From the NCBI RefSeq assembly GCF_013181195.1, contig NZ_SMZP01000002.1, positions 496,001 through 560,000 on the forward strand: DNA of 64,000 nucleotides. Reading direction: 5' to 3'. The translations under genes were made by a program, and so were the position numbers. The number at the start of each line of letters is the position of its first letter. The first letter of the stretch is position 1. The notes under the pieces are model-generated. The model was not told the origin of the DNA and made no database searches. It saw nothing but the letters and a program-made list of their open reading frames with translations. Source of the stretch: Caulobacter sp. RHG1 (GTDB lineage: Bacteria; Pseudomonadota; Alphaproteobacteria; Caulobacterales; Caulobacteraceae). Shown one piece after another: positions 36,303 through 45,457 of this stretch.

Positions 36303-36466
36303 CACGCGCTCCAGGCGTTTCGGGGAGTCGGCAGAGGCGCCCTCTTTAACGGGATGGGCGCGGCGATCAATCTCGGAACAACATGTCCCTTTGAGCGTTG
36401 CCGTCCTGCAAGGCGGCGTCGATCGCCTGCGGAGTAGCAATTGCAGCAACGGGAATGGGGTATCTC

Positions 36467-36910
36467 ATGGCGTCTCAAGGTGGCGGCACGGACACGGCGA
36501 ATGACACCAGCGTCGATATCCTGGGTCTCAGCGCCGAGATCGTGGCTGCCTACGTCGGCCAGAACACCATCTCTCACACCGCCATTCCGGAACTGATCCG
36601 CACGGTTCACGAGGCCCTGTCCTCGCTGGGCAACGGCAGCGAGCCGCCGCGTCCGGTCGAGAAGGCCAAGCCAGCGGTGCCGGTCGGCCGTTCGGTGCAG
36701 CACGACTACATCGTGTGCCTGGAAGACGGGAAGAAGTTGAAGATGCTGAAGCGCTACCTGCGCTCGCACTACGACATGAGCCCCGAGGAATACCGTCGCA
36801 AGTGGGGCCTGCCGCCCGACTATCCGATGGTGGCGCCGGCCTATGCGGCCCGCCGCTCGGACTTCGCCAAGAAGATCGGCCTGGGCAAGGGCGTGCGGCG
36901 CGGCAGCTAG
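36467..36910 (+). CDS. MucR/Ros-family transcriptional regulator
   Basis: This 147-residue protein has an N-terminal oligomerisation part (LGLSAEIVAAYVGQNTISHT, then AIPELIRTVHEALSSLG). The Ros-type DNA-binding domain follows (IVCLEDGKKLKMLKRYLRSH, MSPEEYRRKWGLPPDYPMVA, PAYAARRSDFAKKIGLGKG). Such proteins silence AT-rich promoters and control surface, motility and cell-cycle genes. Compared with the Ros zinc site C-x2-C-x9-H-x3-H, this one has Asp for the second Cys and Tyr for the first His, so zinc may be dispensable. ATG 36467 follows GGGGT; an ATG at 36455 is possible. A terminator follows. Confidence 0.92.
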   Translation: MASQGGGTDTANDTSVDILGLSAEIVAAYVGQNTISHTAIPELIRTVHEALSSLGNGSEPPRPVEKAKPAVPVGRSVQHDYIVCLEDGKKLKMLKRYLRSHYDMSPEEYRRKWGLPPDYPMVAPAYAARRSDFAKKIGLGKGVRRGS

Positions 36911-36935
36911 TCGGCCCTGCCCGATCAGGCACGCG

Positions 36936-36963
36936 AACGCCGCCGGATCCCGGCGGCGTTTTT
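36936..36963 (+). terminator. Rho-independent terminator after the MucR-like gene
   Basis: AACGCCGCCGG-ATC-CCGGCGGCGTT, an 11-bp perfect stem followed by TTT then CG. It lies between the MucR-like gene and convergent hemA. Confidence 0.85.
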
Positions 36964-37011
36964 CGTCTCGACGATGTGCGGTTTGATCGAAGTTGAAGGT
37001 GCTTCTGATCC

Positions 37012-38238
37012 TTAAGCCGCGTGGCCGCCCATGCGCGCCACGTTGCAGTGGGCCCACAGGGTTTCCATCGATGCGACCAGTTTCCGCATCATCTCGTCGG
37101 TATGATACGGCGTCGGCGTGAAGCGCAGGCGCTCGGTGCCGCGCGGCACGGTCGGATAGTTGATCGGCTGCACATAGACGCCGTGGTCGGCCAGCAGCAT
37201 GTCGCTGATCATCTTGCAGTGGACGGGATCACCGACCAGCACCGGGACAATGTGGCTTTCGCTGTCCATGACCGGCAGGCCGGCCTTGCGGAACATGGCC
37301 TTCAGGGTCGCGGCGCGCTCCTGATGGATCTCGCGCACTTCCGGATGCTGCTTCAGCCAGCGGACGCTGGCCAAAGCCCCCGCGACCAGCGCGGGAGGAA
37401 GCGAGGTGGTGAAGATGAAGCCGGCGGCCATCAGGCGGATGGCGTCGACCACTTCGGCGTCGCCGGTGATGTAGCCGCCCATCACGCCATAGGCCTTGCC
37501 CAGCGTGCCTTCGATGATGTCGATGTCGGCCATCAGGCCTTCGCGCTCGGCGACGCCGCCGCCGCGCGGGCCGTACATGCCAACCGCGTGGACCTCGTCG
37601 AGATAGGTCATCGCGCCGTACTTCTTGGCCAGGGCGATGGTGCCGGCGATGTCGGCGATGTCGCCGTCCATCGAATAGACGCTCTCGAAGGCGATCATCT
37701 TGGGGGCGTCGGCAGGGGCCGCGGCCAGCAGTTCCTCGAGGTGCGCCAGGTCGTTGTGGCGGAAGATCTTGCGCGGACCACCGCCATTGCGGATGCCGGC
37801 GATCATCGAGGCGTGGTTCAGCTCGTCCGAGAAGATGATCAGACCCGGCAGGATCTTCTGCACGACCGACAGCGAGGCTTCGTTCGAGACATAACCCGAG
37901 GTGAACAGCAGCGCGGCTTCCTTGCCGTGCAGATCGGCCAGTTCCTGCTCCAGCAGGACGTGGTCGTGGTTAGTACCCGAGATGTTGCGGGTGCCGCCCG
38001 AGCCCGAACCGTGCTCGTCGACGGCGGCCTTCATGGCGTCCAGCACGACAGGGTTCTGGCCCTGGCCGAGATAGTCGTTGCTGCACCAGACCACGACTTC
38101 GCTCTCGCCGCCGTCCTGGCGGGTCCAGGTGGCGCGCGGGAAAGCGCCACGTTGACGCTTCAGATCTGCGAAGACGCGATAACGGCCTTCGTCACGGATC
38201 TGGTCGACGGCGCTGCGGAACGCGGCTTTGTAGTCCAT
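37012..38238 (-). CDS. hemA: 5-aminolevulinate synthase
   Basis: This 408-residue PLP enzyme condenses glycine and succinyl-CoA, the first step of the C4 heme route found in alphaproteobacteria and mitochondria. Motifs are [73 protein letters not shown] and the PLP lysine in [16 protein letters not shown] (about residue 248). hemB is 7 kb away in this window. It is a single gene ending next to the MucR-like gene's terminator. Confidence 0.97.
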   Translation of the reverse strand: MDYKAAFRSAVDQIRDEGRYRVFADLKRQRGAFPRATWTRQDGGESEVVVWCSNDYLGQGQNPVVLDAMKAAVDEHGSGSGGTRNISGTNHDHVLLEQELADLHGKEAALLFTSGYVSNEASLSVVQKILPGLIIFSDELNHASMIAGIRNGGGPRKIFRHNDLAHLEELLAAAPADAPKMIAFESVYSMDGDIADIAGTIALAKKYGAMTYLDEVHAVGMYGPRGGGVAEREGLMADIDIIEGTLGKAYGVMGGYITGDAEVVDAIRLMAAGFIFTTSLPPALVAGALASVRWLKQHPEVREIHQERAATLKAMFRKAGLPVMDSESHIVPVLVGDPVHCKMISDMLLADHGVYVQPINYPTVPRGTERLRFTPTPYHTDEMMRKLVASMETLWAHCNVARMGGHAA

Positions 38239-38387
38239 GGTCTTCTCTCAAACCGCTACGGATTGCTCCGGCGGTCCCTTAATTTCTGGCTCGGCTTTTC
38301 GCACCAAGCGCCTGCACTGTCCATCTAGGGGCATTTACCTAGCAAATTGAATTGCGCGATTGGACGCATCGATTGCGTCTATGGCGG

Positions 38388-39284
38388 TTACGACAGCGCG
38401 CCCAACCGCCCTCGCATCAGCTCGATTACGGCCGAGAAATCCTTGCCTGCGAAGCCGTTGGCGGCGAACAGCGCATAAAGCGCCTCGGCTTGCGCGCCCA
38501 TCGGCGTGGCCGCGCCGGACTTGGCGGCGGCGTCCTGGGCCAGTTTCAGGTCCTTCAGCATCATCGCCGTGGCGAATCCCCCCTCGTAGCCGCGGTCGGC
38601 CGGAGTCTGCGGCCCCACGCCCGGAACCGGGCAATAGGAGGTCACCGACCAGCACTGGCCGGACGACTTGCTGGCGATCTCGAAGAATCGGTCGGCGGCC
38701 AGGCCCAGCTTCTCGGCCAGAGCGAAGGCCTCGCAGGTTCCCAGCATCGAGACGCCCAGCAGCATGTTGTTGCAGATCTTGGCCGCCTGCCCCGTCCCGT
38801 GCTCGCCGGCGTGGATCGTGGCGCGTGACATCGGGGCCAGCGCGGTCTCGACGGCGGGGAAGTCGGCGGCCTCGCAGCCGACCATGAAGGCCAGGGTCCC
38901 GGCTTCGGCGGCCATCACCCCGCCTGACACCGGCGCGTCGGCGAAGCGGAAGCCGGCTGCAGCCGCCTCTCCCGCCACAGAGCGGGCGCTCTCGACGTCG
39001 ATGGTGGAACAGTCGATCAGCAGGGCCGACTTGGGCGCGCTCTGCAGGATCTGGTCGCTGTAGACGGCGCGCACGTGCGGGCCGGCCGGCAGCATGGTGA
39101 TCACCACCTCCGCATCGGTCACCGCCTCTGCAGCCGACCCCGCAGCGCTGCATCCGGCCGCCACGGCTCGCTCCAACGCTGTCGCCGACAGGTCGAAAGC
39201 CAGAACGTCGTGGCCCGCCTTGGCTTGGTTGGCGGCCATGCCGCCGCCCATGTTGCCCAGGCCGATGAACGCGATGCGCGCCAT
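38388..39284 (-). CDS. mmsB: 3-hydroxyisobutyrate dehydrogenase
   Basis: This 298-residue NAD enzyme oxidises 3-hydroxyisobutyrate to methylmalonate semialdehyde in valine breakdown. Rossmann motif IAFIGLGNMGGGMAANQAKA opens the protein. DAPVSGGVMAAEAGTLAFMV and the catalytic lysine region GTGQAAKICNNMLLGVSML are clear. The length matches the family. It is the last gene of a minus-strand cluster with the HIBYL-CoA hydrolase and acyl-CoA dehydrogenase, which supports the valine assignment over other beta-hydroxyacid dehydrogenases. Confidence 0.93.
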   Translation of the reverse strand: MARIAFIGLGNMGGGMAANQAKAGHDVLAFDLSATALERAVAAGCSAAGSAAEAVTDAEVVITMLPAGPHVRAVYSDQILQSAPKSALLIDCSTIDVESARSVAGEAAAAGFRFADAPVSGGVMAAEAGTLAFMVGCEAADFPAVETALAPMSRATIHAGEHGTGQAAKICNNMLLGVSMLGTCEAFALAEKLGLAADRFFEIASKSSGQCWSVTSYCPVPGVGPQTPADRGYEGGFATAMMLKDLKLAQDAAAKSGAATPMGAQAEALYALFAANGFAGKDFSAVIELMRGRLGALS

Positions 39285-39304
39285 TGTAGAGCTCCCTGCA
39301 AAGA

Positions 39305-39328
39305 CGAACCGCGCCTCATGGGCGCGGT
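39305..39328 (-). terminator. Hairpin after the methyltransferase gene
   Basis: ACCGCGCC-TCATG-GGCGCGGT stem; on the minus strand it is followed by TCGTCTTT, a weak T-run. It may partly separate mmsB from the genes upstream. Confidence 0.55.
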
Positions 39329-39358
39329 CCTTATCGTTGTTTAATCTAGGCTTTTCAC

Positions 39359-40165
39359 TTACCGCGCCGAGGCGGGCTTGCGGAACTTGTAGACGAACTG
39401 GTCGGTCTTGCCGCGGATCGAAGGATCAAAGACGTTGGTCTTGCGGTTGTCCGCGGTCGAGCGCAGCACGCGGCTTTCGCCCTCGAACACGAAGCCGGCG
39501 GCAGTGACCTCGGCCCGAACCGTGGCTGCGTCGATGCGGTGCAGGTCCTCGGTGTGGCGAAGGCCCGTGCCCGGCTCGGCCGCGTGGTCGATGATCAGGT
39601 AGACGCCGCCCGGCTTCAGGGCCTTGAACACCTGCCGGTTCACGACCGACAAATCGGCCGGGCCCATGAACTTGTCGTGCATGTCGTGATAGTTCTGGGC
39701 CGTGAACACCAGATCCAACTTCTCGGGGGCCGAGAAGTTCGGAAGCGTGTTCAGGATCACCTTCACATTGGAATATTCGGGGTCACGGGCGATGGCGTTC
39801 ACCGCCGGCTCGCGCTTGGCCAGCTTGGTCAGCTCGTCCGGCACATAGGCGTAGACGGTCCCGCGCGGGCCGACGGCCTTGGCGAAGATGCGGGTGAAAT
39901 AGCCCGCGCCCGGGATCAGGTCGGCGACCTTGCCGCCGGGACGCACCCCGGCAAAGGCCAGCAGCTGGCCCGGATGGCGATCGGCGTCGCGCACCATGTC
40001 GGCGGCCGGACGCGACGGATCGCTGAGCGCGGCGGCGACGTTCGGGGGAATCGCCGCAGCGACCGGGCCCGACGGCGGCGGCGGGGGCGGCGGACCCAGC
40101 ATCGGCTGCGTGGCGCAGGCGGCTAGGCCTAGCACGGCGACGAGACTGAGAAGCGGCTTACGCAT
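39359..40165 (-). CDS. Predicted methyltransferase with lipoprotein signal (COG4798-like)
   Basis: This 268-residue protein has signal LLSLVAVLGLAACATQ with lipobox Cys17, then a Pro-rich linker (seven prolines). A class I SAM-binding fold follows (GGKVADLIPGAGYFTRIFAK, YAYVPDELTKLAKREPAVNA, DLVFTAQNYHDMHDKF, LKPGGVYLIIDHAAEPGTGL). The glycine motif is DLIPGAGYF instead of the canonical E/DxGxGxG. The signal predicts export to the envelope, where SAM is not expected, so the activity is unclear. It lies between HIBYL-CoA hydrolase and mmsB. The start follows GGAAGGATTGCC. Confidence 0.82.
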   Translation of the reverse strand: MRKPLLSLVAVLGLAACATQPMLGPPPPPPPSGPVAAAIPPNVAAALSDPSRPAADMVRDADRHPGQLLAFAGVRPGGKVADLIPGAGYFTRIFAKAVGPRGTVYAYVPDELTKLAKREPAVNAIARDPEYSNVKVILNTLPNFSAPEKLDLVFTAQNYHDMHDKFMGPADLSVVNRQVFKALKPGGVYLIIDHAAEPGTGLRHTEDLHRIDAATVRAEVTAAGFVFEGESRVLRSTADNRKTNVFDPSIRGKTDQFVYKFRKPASAR

Positions 40166-40225
40166 GGCAATCCTTCCGAACCGACAAGTGTTCTTGGTTG
40201 TGGCCACGTTAGCCTAGACCACTCG

Positions 40226-41278
40226 CTACGTCAGCGGTCTCCATTCCTCGCCGCGGGGAAGCGGGGCGAAAATCTCGTCCAGCATGGCGTCGGTGACCTC
40301 CTCCAGGGTCGCCGGCTCCCAACGGGGCGCATGGTCCTTATCGACGATCACGGCGCGGACGCCCTCGATGAAGTCGTGCTTGCGCACCACCCGCGAGCCG
40401 ATCCGGTACTCCATGACCATGTTGTCGGCGAAGTCGGTCATGGCCGCGCCACGCTTCAACTGCTCGAAGGCGACCTTCAGCGTCTGCGGCGACTTGGTCT
40501 TCATGACCTCCAGCTGGGCCTTGCCCCAATCGCTGGAGTCCAGCGTCAGGAACTCGAAGATCTCCTCGACGCTCTCGCCGACGAACAGGCGATTGAGATC
40601 CTGCTCGAAGCCCAGCAGCGCGGCCTTGCCGGCGTCGGCGCGATACTTCTTCAGGGTGTCTTCGATGCGACGCGGATCGGCGATGATCGCCTTCTTCAAG
40701 CCCTCGACGGCGCCGAATTCCACGAAGTGGGTTGCGATCCCCAGGCGCATGCAGTCTGCGCCCTTGATGCGCGCGCCGGTCAGGGCCAGCCACAGCCCCG
40801 CCTTGCCCGGCAAGCGCGGCAGGTACCAGCCGCCGCCCACATCGGGAAACAGGCCGATACCGGTCTCGGGCATGGCGTAGGTCGTGCGCTCGGTGGCGAT
40901 GCGGATGTGCGCGGGCATGGAAATGCCGACGCCACCGCCCATCACCACGCCATCCATCACCGCCACCACAGGGGTGTCGTAGGTGAACAGCAGGTGGTTC
41001 AGCTGGTACTCGGTATGGAAGAAGCGGCGCGCCTCGACGCCGTCCTTGGCCCCGCTTTCGGCCAGCATGCGGATGTCGCCGCCGGCGCAAAAGCCCCGCT
41101 CGCCCGCATGGTCGATCAGGACCATGTAGATCTCGGGGTCCTCCTGCCAGTCCAGCAGCGCGCCGATCATGGTCTCGCACATCCCCAGCGTCAGAGCGTG
41201 CAGGGCCTTGGGGCGGTTCAACGTGATGCGGCCGACGTTCTTCTCGACGCGGATCAGGACTTCGGGTTCGTCGGTCAT
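40226..41278 (-). CDS. 3-hydroxyisobutyryl-CoA hydrolase (enoyl-CoA hydratase family)
   Basis: This 350-residue crotonase-fold protein has the HIBCH-type length and motifs. These are VGRITLNRPKALHALTLGMC, GERGFCAGGDIRMLAESG, FFHTEYQLNHLLFTYDTPVV, AVMDGVVMGGGVGISMPAHI and MPETGIGLFPDVGGGWYLPR. Glu in MPETGIG and Asp in PDVGGG are the usual HIBCH catalytic pair. It releases 3-hydroxyisobutyrate from its CoA ester, feeding mmsB. It lies 7 bases after the histidine phosphatase gene. Confidence 0.92.
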   Translation of the reverse strand: MTDEPEVLIRVEKNVGRITLNRPKALHALTLGMCETMIGALLDWQEDPEIYMVLIDHAGERGFCAGGDIRMLAESGAKDGVEARRFFHTEYQLNHLLFTYDTPVVAVMDGVVMGGGVGISMPAHIRIATERTTYAMPETGIGLFPDVGGGWYLPRLPGKAGLWLALTGARIKGADCMRLGIATHFVEFGAVEGLKKAIIADPRRIEDTLKKYRADAGKAALLGFEQDLNRLFVGESVEEIFEFLTLDSSDWGKAQLEVMKTKSPQTLKVAFEQLKRGAAMTDFADNMVMEYRIGSRVVRKHDFIEGVRAVIVDKDHAPRWEPATLEEVTDAMLDEIFAPLPRGEEWRPLT

Positions 41279-41285
41279 GTCGATC

Positions 41286-41879
41286 CTAGACGGGTTCGGT
41301 GACGGGCGCGCAGGCCAGGCGCTGCATCTGGCCGGCGTGCAGGCGGAAGATAGCGTCCTGCGGCACGTCCTGGGCCATGACCTCGGCTCGCGTCAGGCCG
41401 CCATAGGCGCCGCGCAGCAGGCGGCCGGCGATACCGTGGCTGACGACGATCAGCTTGCGCTCGGGCTCGGGCGCCTGTTCGGCCAGCCAGGCCGACACGC
41501 GGACCATGATGTCGTCATAGGTCTCGCCGCCGGGCGCGCGGAACGCCCAGTCCGGATCGTCCAGCAGCGCGGGCGTCTCGGCCCGAACCTCATCGCGCAA
41601 ACGGCCCGACCAGTCGCCGACATTGATCTCCAGCAGGCGGTCGTCGAACGCCACCGGCAGCGATAGGGCCGCCCCGATCGCCTCGGCCGTGTTGCGAGCC
41701 CGACGCAGCGGGCTGGCGACGATGCGCCATTCGGCTGGATCCTCGATCAGCGAAGCCAGAAGCTCGCCCATCGCTGCCGCCTGGGCGCGGCCCAGCGGGG
41801 TCAGGTCGGACTCGGTCTGGCCCTGCAGGCGGCCTTCGCGATTGTGGAAGGTCTGGCCGTGGCGGCAGAGATAGATCAT
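41286..41879 (-). CDS. Histidine phosphatase family protein
   Basis: This 197-residue protein has the phosphoglycerate-mutase-like catalytic motif IYLCRHGQTFHNREGRLQGQ (His at residue 7). Also present are SPLRRARNTAEAIGAAL, INVGDWSGRLRDEV and the second histidine in LIVVSHGIAGRLLRGAY. Such enzymes hydrolyse phosphate esters; the substrate is not clear. It is wedged between acyl-CoA dehydrogenase and HIBYL-CoA hydrolase genes with 7-base gaps on both sides, so it is co-expressed with valine breakdown. Confidence 0.9.
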   Translation of the reverse strand: MIYLCRHGQTFHNREGRLQGQTESDLTPLGRAQAAAMGELLASLIEDPAEWRIVASPLRRARNTAEAIGAALSLPVAFDDRLLEINVGDWSGRLRDEVRAETPALLDDPDWAFRAPGGETYDDIMVRVSAWLAEQAPEPERKLIVVSHGIAGRLLRGAYGGLTRAEVMAQDVPQDAIFRLHAGQMQRLACAPVTEPV

Positions 41880-41886
41880 CCGACGC

Positions 41887-43026
41887 TCATTGGCGGAACA
41901 GCTCGCGGGCGATGATGACTCGCATGATCTCGTTGGTCCCTTCCAGGATCTGGTGCACCCGCAGGTCGCGTACAATGCGCTCGAGCGGATAGTCCTGGAG
42001 GTAGCCGTAGCCGCCGTGCAGCTGCAAGGCGTCATTGGCCACCTGGAAGCCGGCGTCGGTCGCGAACCGTTTGGCCATGGCGCACAGCTTGGTGGCCTCG
42101 GGGTGCTTGTTGTCCAGCGCGTGGGCTGCGCGACGCACCATCAGGCGGGCGGCTTCCAGCTCGGTGGCCATATCGGCCAGCTTGAACTGCAAGGCCTGGA
42201 AGTCCTTCAGCGGCCGACCAAACTGATTGCGGGTTTCCAGATAGGTTTTGGCGGTGTCGAGCGCGAACTGCGCGCCGCCCAGCGAGCACGAGGCGATGTT
42301 CAGCCGCCCACCGTCCAGGCCCATCATGGCGAAGCGGAAACCTTCGCCCTCCTCACCGATGCGATTGGCGACAGGAACGCGGCAGTTGTCGAAATTGACC
42401 TGGGCGGTGGGCTGAGCGTTCCAGCCCATCTTGCGCTCATTGGCGCCGAAGCTGAGCCCTTCGGACCCCTTCTCGATCACGAACGCCGAGACGCCCTTTG
42501 CGCCCTCGCCGCCCGTGCGCGCCATGACGACATAGAGATCCGAAACCCCGCCGCCCGAGATGAAGGCCTTGCCGCCATTCAGCACATAGTGGTCGCCATC
42601 GAGCTTGGCGGTCGTGCGCATGTTGGCCGCATCCGAGCCCGAGCCCGGTTCGGTCAGGCAGTAGCTGGCGATCAGCTCCATGGTCGTCAGACGCGGCAGG
42701 TAGCGCTGGCGCAGGTCGTCCGAGCCGAAGCGATCGATCATCCACGAGGCCATGTTGTGGATGGTCAGATAAGCAGCCGTCGGCACGTCGCCGTAGCTCA
42801 ACGCCTCGAAGATGATCGAGGCGTCCAGGCGCGTGAGGCCGCTGCCGCCGACCTCCTCATTGACGTAAATGCCGGCGAAACCCAGCGCCGCGGCTTGACG
42901 TAGAACGTCGACGGGGAAGTGCTTGCGCTCGTCCCAGTCGGCAGAATGCGGGGCAAGCTGTCCCTCGGCGAACGCGCGAGCAGCGTCCTGGATCGCGACC
43001 TGGTCTTCGTTCAGCGCGAAATCCAT
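41887..43026 (-). CDS. Acyl-CoA dehydrogenase, probably isobutyryl-CoA dehydrogenase
   Basis: This 379-residue FAD enzyme begins [20 protein letters not shown]. Signature motifs are [60 protein letters not shown] and the FAD-binding [18 protein letters not shown]. Context with HIBYL-CoA hydrolase and 3-hydroxyisobutyrate dehydrogenase points to isobutyryl-CoA as substrate. ATG at 43026 lies 8 bases behind GGAGGAA. It is the first gene of the cluster and has 270 bases of upstream spacer. Confidence 0.92.
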   Translation of the reverse strand: MDFALNEDQVAIQDAARAFAEGQLAPHSADWDERKHFPVDVLRQAAALGFAGIYVNEEVGGSGLTRLDASIIFEALSYGDVPTAAYLTIHNMASWMIDRFGSDDLRQRYLPRLTTMELIASYCLTEPGSGSDAANMRTTAKLDGDHYVLNGGKAFISGGGVSDLYVVMARTGGEGAKGVSAFVIEKGSEGLSFGANERKMGWNAQPTAQVNFDNCRVPVANRIGEEGEGFRFAMMGLDGGRLNIASCSLGGAQFALDTAKTYLETRNQFGRPLKDFQALQFKLADMATELEAARLMVRRAAHALDNKHPEATKLCAMAKRFATDAGFQVANDALQLHGGYGYLQDYPLERIVRDLRVHQILEGTNEIMRVIIARELFRQ

Positions 43027-43180
43027 GCGCACTTCCTCCCGTTCGGGGCAGAACCGCCCTCACCTTCTTGCCGCTGACGTGCCGCGCTGGCGGGCGGGTG
43101 TCAATCAGGCCGCGGGCTGATTTCAGGGCGCGCCACAGGTTTCCCTCCGCGTTCGGAAGGTGTGACCTGAAATCCTCCGT

Positions 43181-43193
43181 TACACGGTGTGTA
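43181..43193. promoter_or_regulatory. Short palindrome in the spacer before the valine cluster
   Basis: TACAC-GGT-GTGTA is an exact interrupted palindrome in the spacer 43027-43295 between the divergent dehydrogenase and DUF2147 genes. It may be an operator; no regulator is identified. Confidence 0.3.
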
Positions 43194-43295
43194 TCGTCTG
43201 TGACGCCACACCCCCTTGATAACCAGCGCTCTTCGCTCCAAATGGCGATCTTCGAGTCTGAGCGTTCTCAACAACAATAAACTGCATCAACGACT

Positions 43296-43754
43296 ATGCG
43301 TTTCGCAAAACTTGCTCTGGCGGCTCTCGTGGCGGCCTTCGGAATGATCGCGGTCTCCGCTCCGGCCTATGCCGGCGGCGACATCTCGCGCAGCTATGGC
43401 GTCTGGCGCAATCCGAAGAACAGCGTCCACCTGGAGATCAAGGACTGCGGTCCTTCGACCTGTGGCGTCGTCGTGTGGGCCAGCGCCAAGGCCGAGGCCG
43501 ATGCGCGCAAGTCCGGCACGGACACCCTGATCGGCAAGCAGCTGCTGCGTGACTTTGAAGCCCAGAACAATGGCACCCTCAAGGGCCGCGTCTGGGTTCC
43601 GACCCTGAAGGTCACGCTGATCGGCTCGGCCGACATCGTCGACACCAAGACCATGCGCGCCAAGGGCTGCGTCCTGGGTAACTTCCTGTGCAAGAGCCAG
43701 CTGTGGACCCGCATCGACGGCCCGTCGGTGCTGGCTTCGCGCGCCGCGCCCTAA
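43296..43754 (+). CDS. DUF2147 family exported protein
   Basis: This 152-residue protein has a Sec signal (LALAALVAAFGMIAVSAPAYA, cleavage near 26). The DUF2147 domain follows: SYGVWRNPKNSVHLEIKDCG, CGVVVWASAKAEADARKSGT, IGKQLLRDFEAQNNGTLKGR and VWVPTLKVTLIGSADIVDTK. The family is a small lipocalin-like beta barrel of the periplasm with unknown function, sometimes near stress genes. Cysteines in KDCGPSTCGV could form a disulfide. Confidence 0.9.
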   Translation: MRFAKLALAALVAAFGMIAVSAPAYAGGDISRSYGVWRNPKNSVHLEIKDCGPSTCGVVVWASAKAEADARKSGTDTLIGKQLLRDFEAQNNGTLKGRVWVPTLKVTLIGSADIVDTKTMRAKGCVLGNFLCKSQLWTRIDGPSVLASRAAP

Positions 43755-43781
43755 ACCCTCCTTCCCCTACGACATCGAAAT

Positions 43782-43807
43782 CGCCGCTTGATCCCGATCA
43801 AGCGGCG
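43782..43807 (+). terminator. Perfect hairpin without T-run after the DUF2147 gene
   Basis: CGCCGCTTGATC-CC-GATCAAGCGGCG is a complete 12-bp inverted repeat. It is followed by CGCCACCCTCT, so it lacks the usual T-run and may be a processing or factor-assisted stop. Confidence 0.5.
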
Positions 43808-43899
43808 CGCCACCCTCTAAGTGTACGTTGATAACCTAGGCGTCCCACAGAGACGCCGGGAACTCAATGCGGCCGCAAGGCCAGCACGGGAGGAACGGC

Positions 43900-45399
43900 A
43901 TGAGCGAGGCGGCGACGCTTCCCAAGACCGCGCGCGACGCGGCGATCCAGCATTTCGACGTCATCGTCGTGGGCGCGGGCATTTCCGGCGTCGGCGCGGC
44001 CTATCACCTGGCCACACAGAGACCGCAGACAAGCTTCACCGTCCTGGAGGCGCTGGAGGGCTTCGGCGGCACCTGGCTGACCCACACCTATCCGGGCGTG
44101 CGCTCCGACAGCGACCTCTACACCTTCGGCTATCGCTTCAAGCCCTGGGTCGGCCCGCCGATCGCCACGGCCGCTGAGATCCTGGCCTATATGGGCGAGG
44201 TGATCGCCGAGAACGATCTAGCCGAACGCATCCGCTATCGCCGCCGCATCAGCGCCGCCAATTGGTCATCGCAGGACAAGTTGTGGACTCTGGAGGTCAC
44301 CGGCCCCGACGGCGTCGAGCGCTACACGACCAATTTCCTCTGGATGTGCCAGGGCTATTATCGCCACGCGGTGGGCTACACGCCGGAGTGGCCGGGCATG
44401 GAGACCTACAAGGGCAAGGTCGTCCATCCGCAAACCTGGCCCGCCGACCTCGACTACAAGGGCAAGAGAGTCGTGGTCATCGGCTCGGGCGCAACGGCCG
44501 CCACCCTGGCGCCCGCCATCGCGGGCGACAGCGCCCAGGTCACCCTGCTGCAGCGTTCGCCGACCTATTTCGTCCCCGGCCGCAACGAGAACGAGCTGGC
44601 CGACACTCTGCGCCAGCTGCAAATCGACGAGACCTGGATCCACGAGATCGTCCGCCGCAAGGCCCTGTTCGACCAGCACGAGTTTACCCGCCGCTCGGTC
44701 GAGGAGCCCGAGGTCGTCACGGCCGAACTGCTGGAGGGCGTGAAGGCGTTCCTGGGTCCTGACTACGACATCGCCAAGCACTTCACGCCACGCTATCGGC
44801 CCTGGCGCCAGCGGATCGCCTTCGTGCCGGATGGCGACCTCTTCCAGGGCGTGGCTTCGGGCAAGGTCCACGTCGTCACCGACGAGATCGAGCGCTTCAC
44901 CGAGACCGGCTTGCTTTTGAAGTCGGGCGAGATTCTGGAGGCCGATATCATCGTCACGGCCACGGGCTTTGACCTGTCAGTGCTGGGCGACATCGCCTTC
45001 GCGGTCGATGGCCAGCCGCTCGACTTCTCCAAGACCGTCACCTATCGCGGCATGATGTTCACCGGCCTGCCCAACCTCATCTGGGTGTTCGGCTATTTCC
45101 GGGCCAGCTGGACGCTGCGGGCCGACATGATCGGCGACTTCGTCTGCCGCCTCCTGAAGCACATGGATGACAAGGGCGCCCGCCAGGTCGAGGTCGCCCT
45201 GCGCCCCGAGGATACGGACATGCCGATCGGCGACTGGATCGACGCCGAGGACTTCAATCCCAACTACCTGCTGCGCAACATGCACCTGCTGCCGCGGGCC
45301 GGGACCAAACCGGAATGGCGTCACACCCAGGACTATTGGACCGAGAAGGAAGTCTTCCCCGCCATCGACCTGGACGACCCGGCCTTCCGCTATTCCTGA
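43900..45399 (+). CDS. Flavin-dependent monooxygenase, Baeyer-Villiger type
   Basis: This 499-residue protein has two Rossmann motifs: the FAD site VIVVGAGISGVGAAYHLATQ (about 22-41) and the NADPH site VVVIGSGATAATLAPAIAG (about 196). The Baeyer-Villiger fingerprint is in YKGKVVHPQTWP (F/Y-x-G-x3-H-x3-W-P). FGGTWLTHTYPGVRSDSDLY and VTATGFDLSVLGD are also typical. It would insert oxygen next to ketones or oxidise heteroatoms; the substrate is unknown. ATG 43900 follows GGGAGGAACGGC. It stands upstream of hemB without obvious link. Confidence 0.9.
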   Translation: MSEAATLPKTARDAAIQHFDVIVVGAGISGVGAAYHLATQRPQTSFTVLEALEGFGGTWLTHTYPGVRSDSDLYTFGYRFKPWVGPPIATAAEILAYMGEVIAENDLAERIRYRRRISAANWSSQDKLWTLEVTGPDGVERYTTNFLWMCQGYYRHAVGYTPEWPGMETYKGKVVHPQTWPADLDYKGKRVVVIGSGATAATLAPAIAGDSAQVTLLQRSPTYFVPGRNENELADTLRQLQIDETWIHEIVRRKALFDQHEFTRRSVEEPEVVTAELLEGVKAFLGPDYDIAKHFTPRYRPWRQRIAFVPDGDLFQGVASGKVHVVTDEIERFTETGLLLKSGEILEADIIVTATGFDLSVLGDIAFAVDGQPLDFSKTVTYRGMMFTGLPNLIWVFGYFRASWTLRADMIGDFVCRLLKHMDDKGARQVEVALRPEDTDMPIGDWIDAEDFNPNYLLRNMHLLPRAGTKPEWRHTQDYWTEKEVFPAIDLDDPAFRYS

Positions 45400-45457
45400 G
45401 CCCTCTTAAGGGTCTCGCGGACTTGCCTCGTGCAGCGGCGCGGTTCAAATCAACGCC

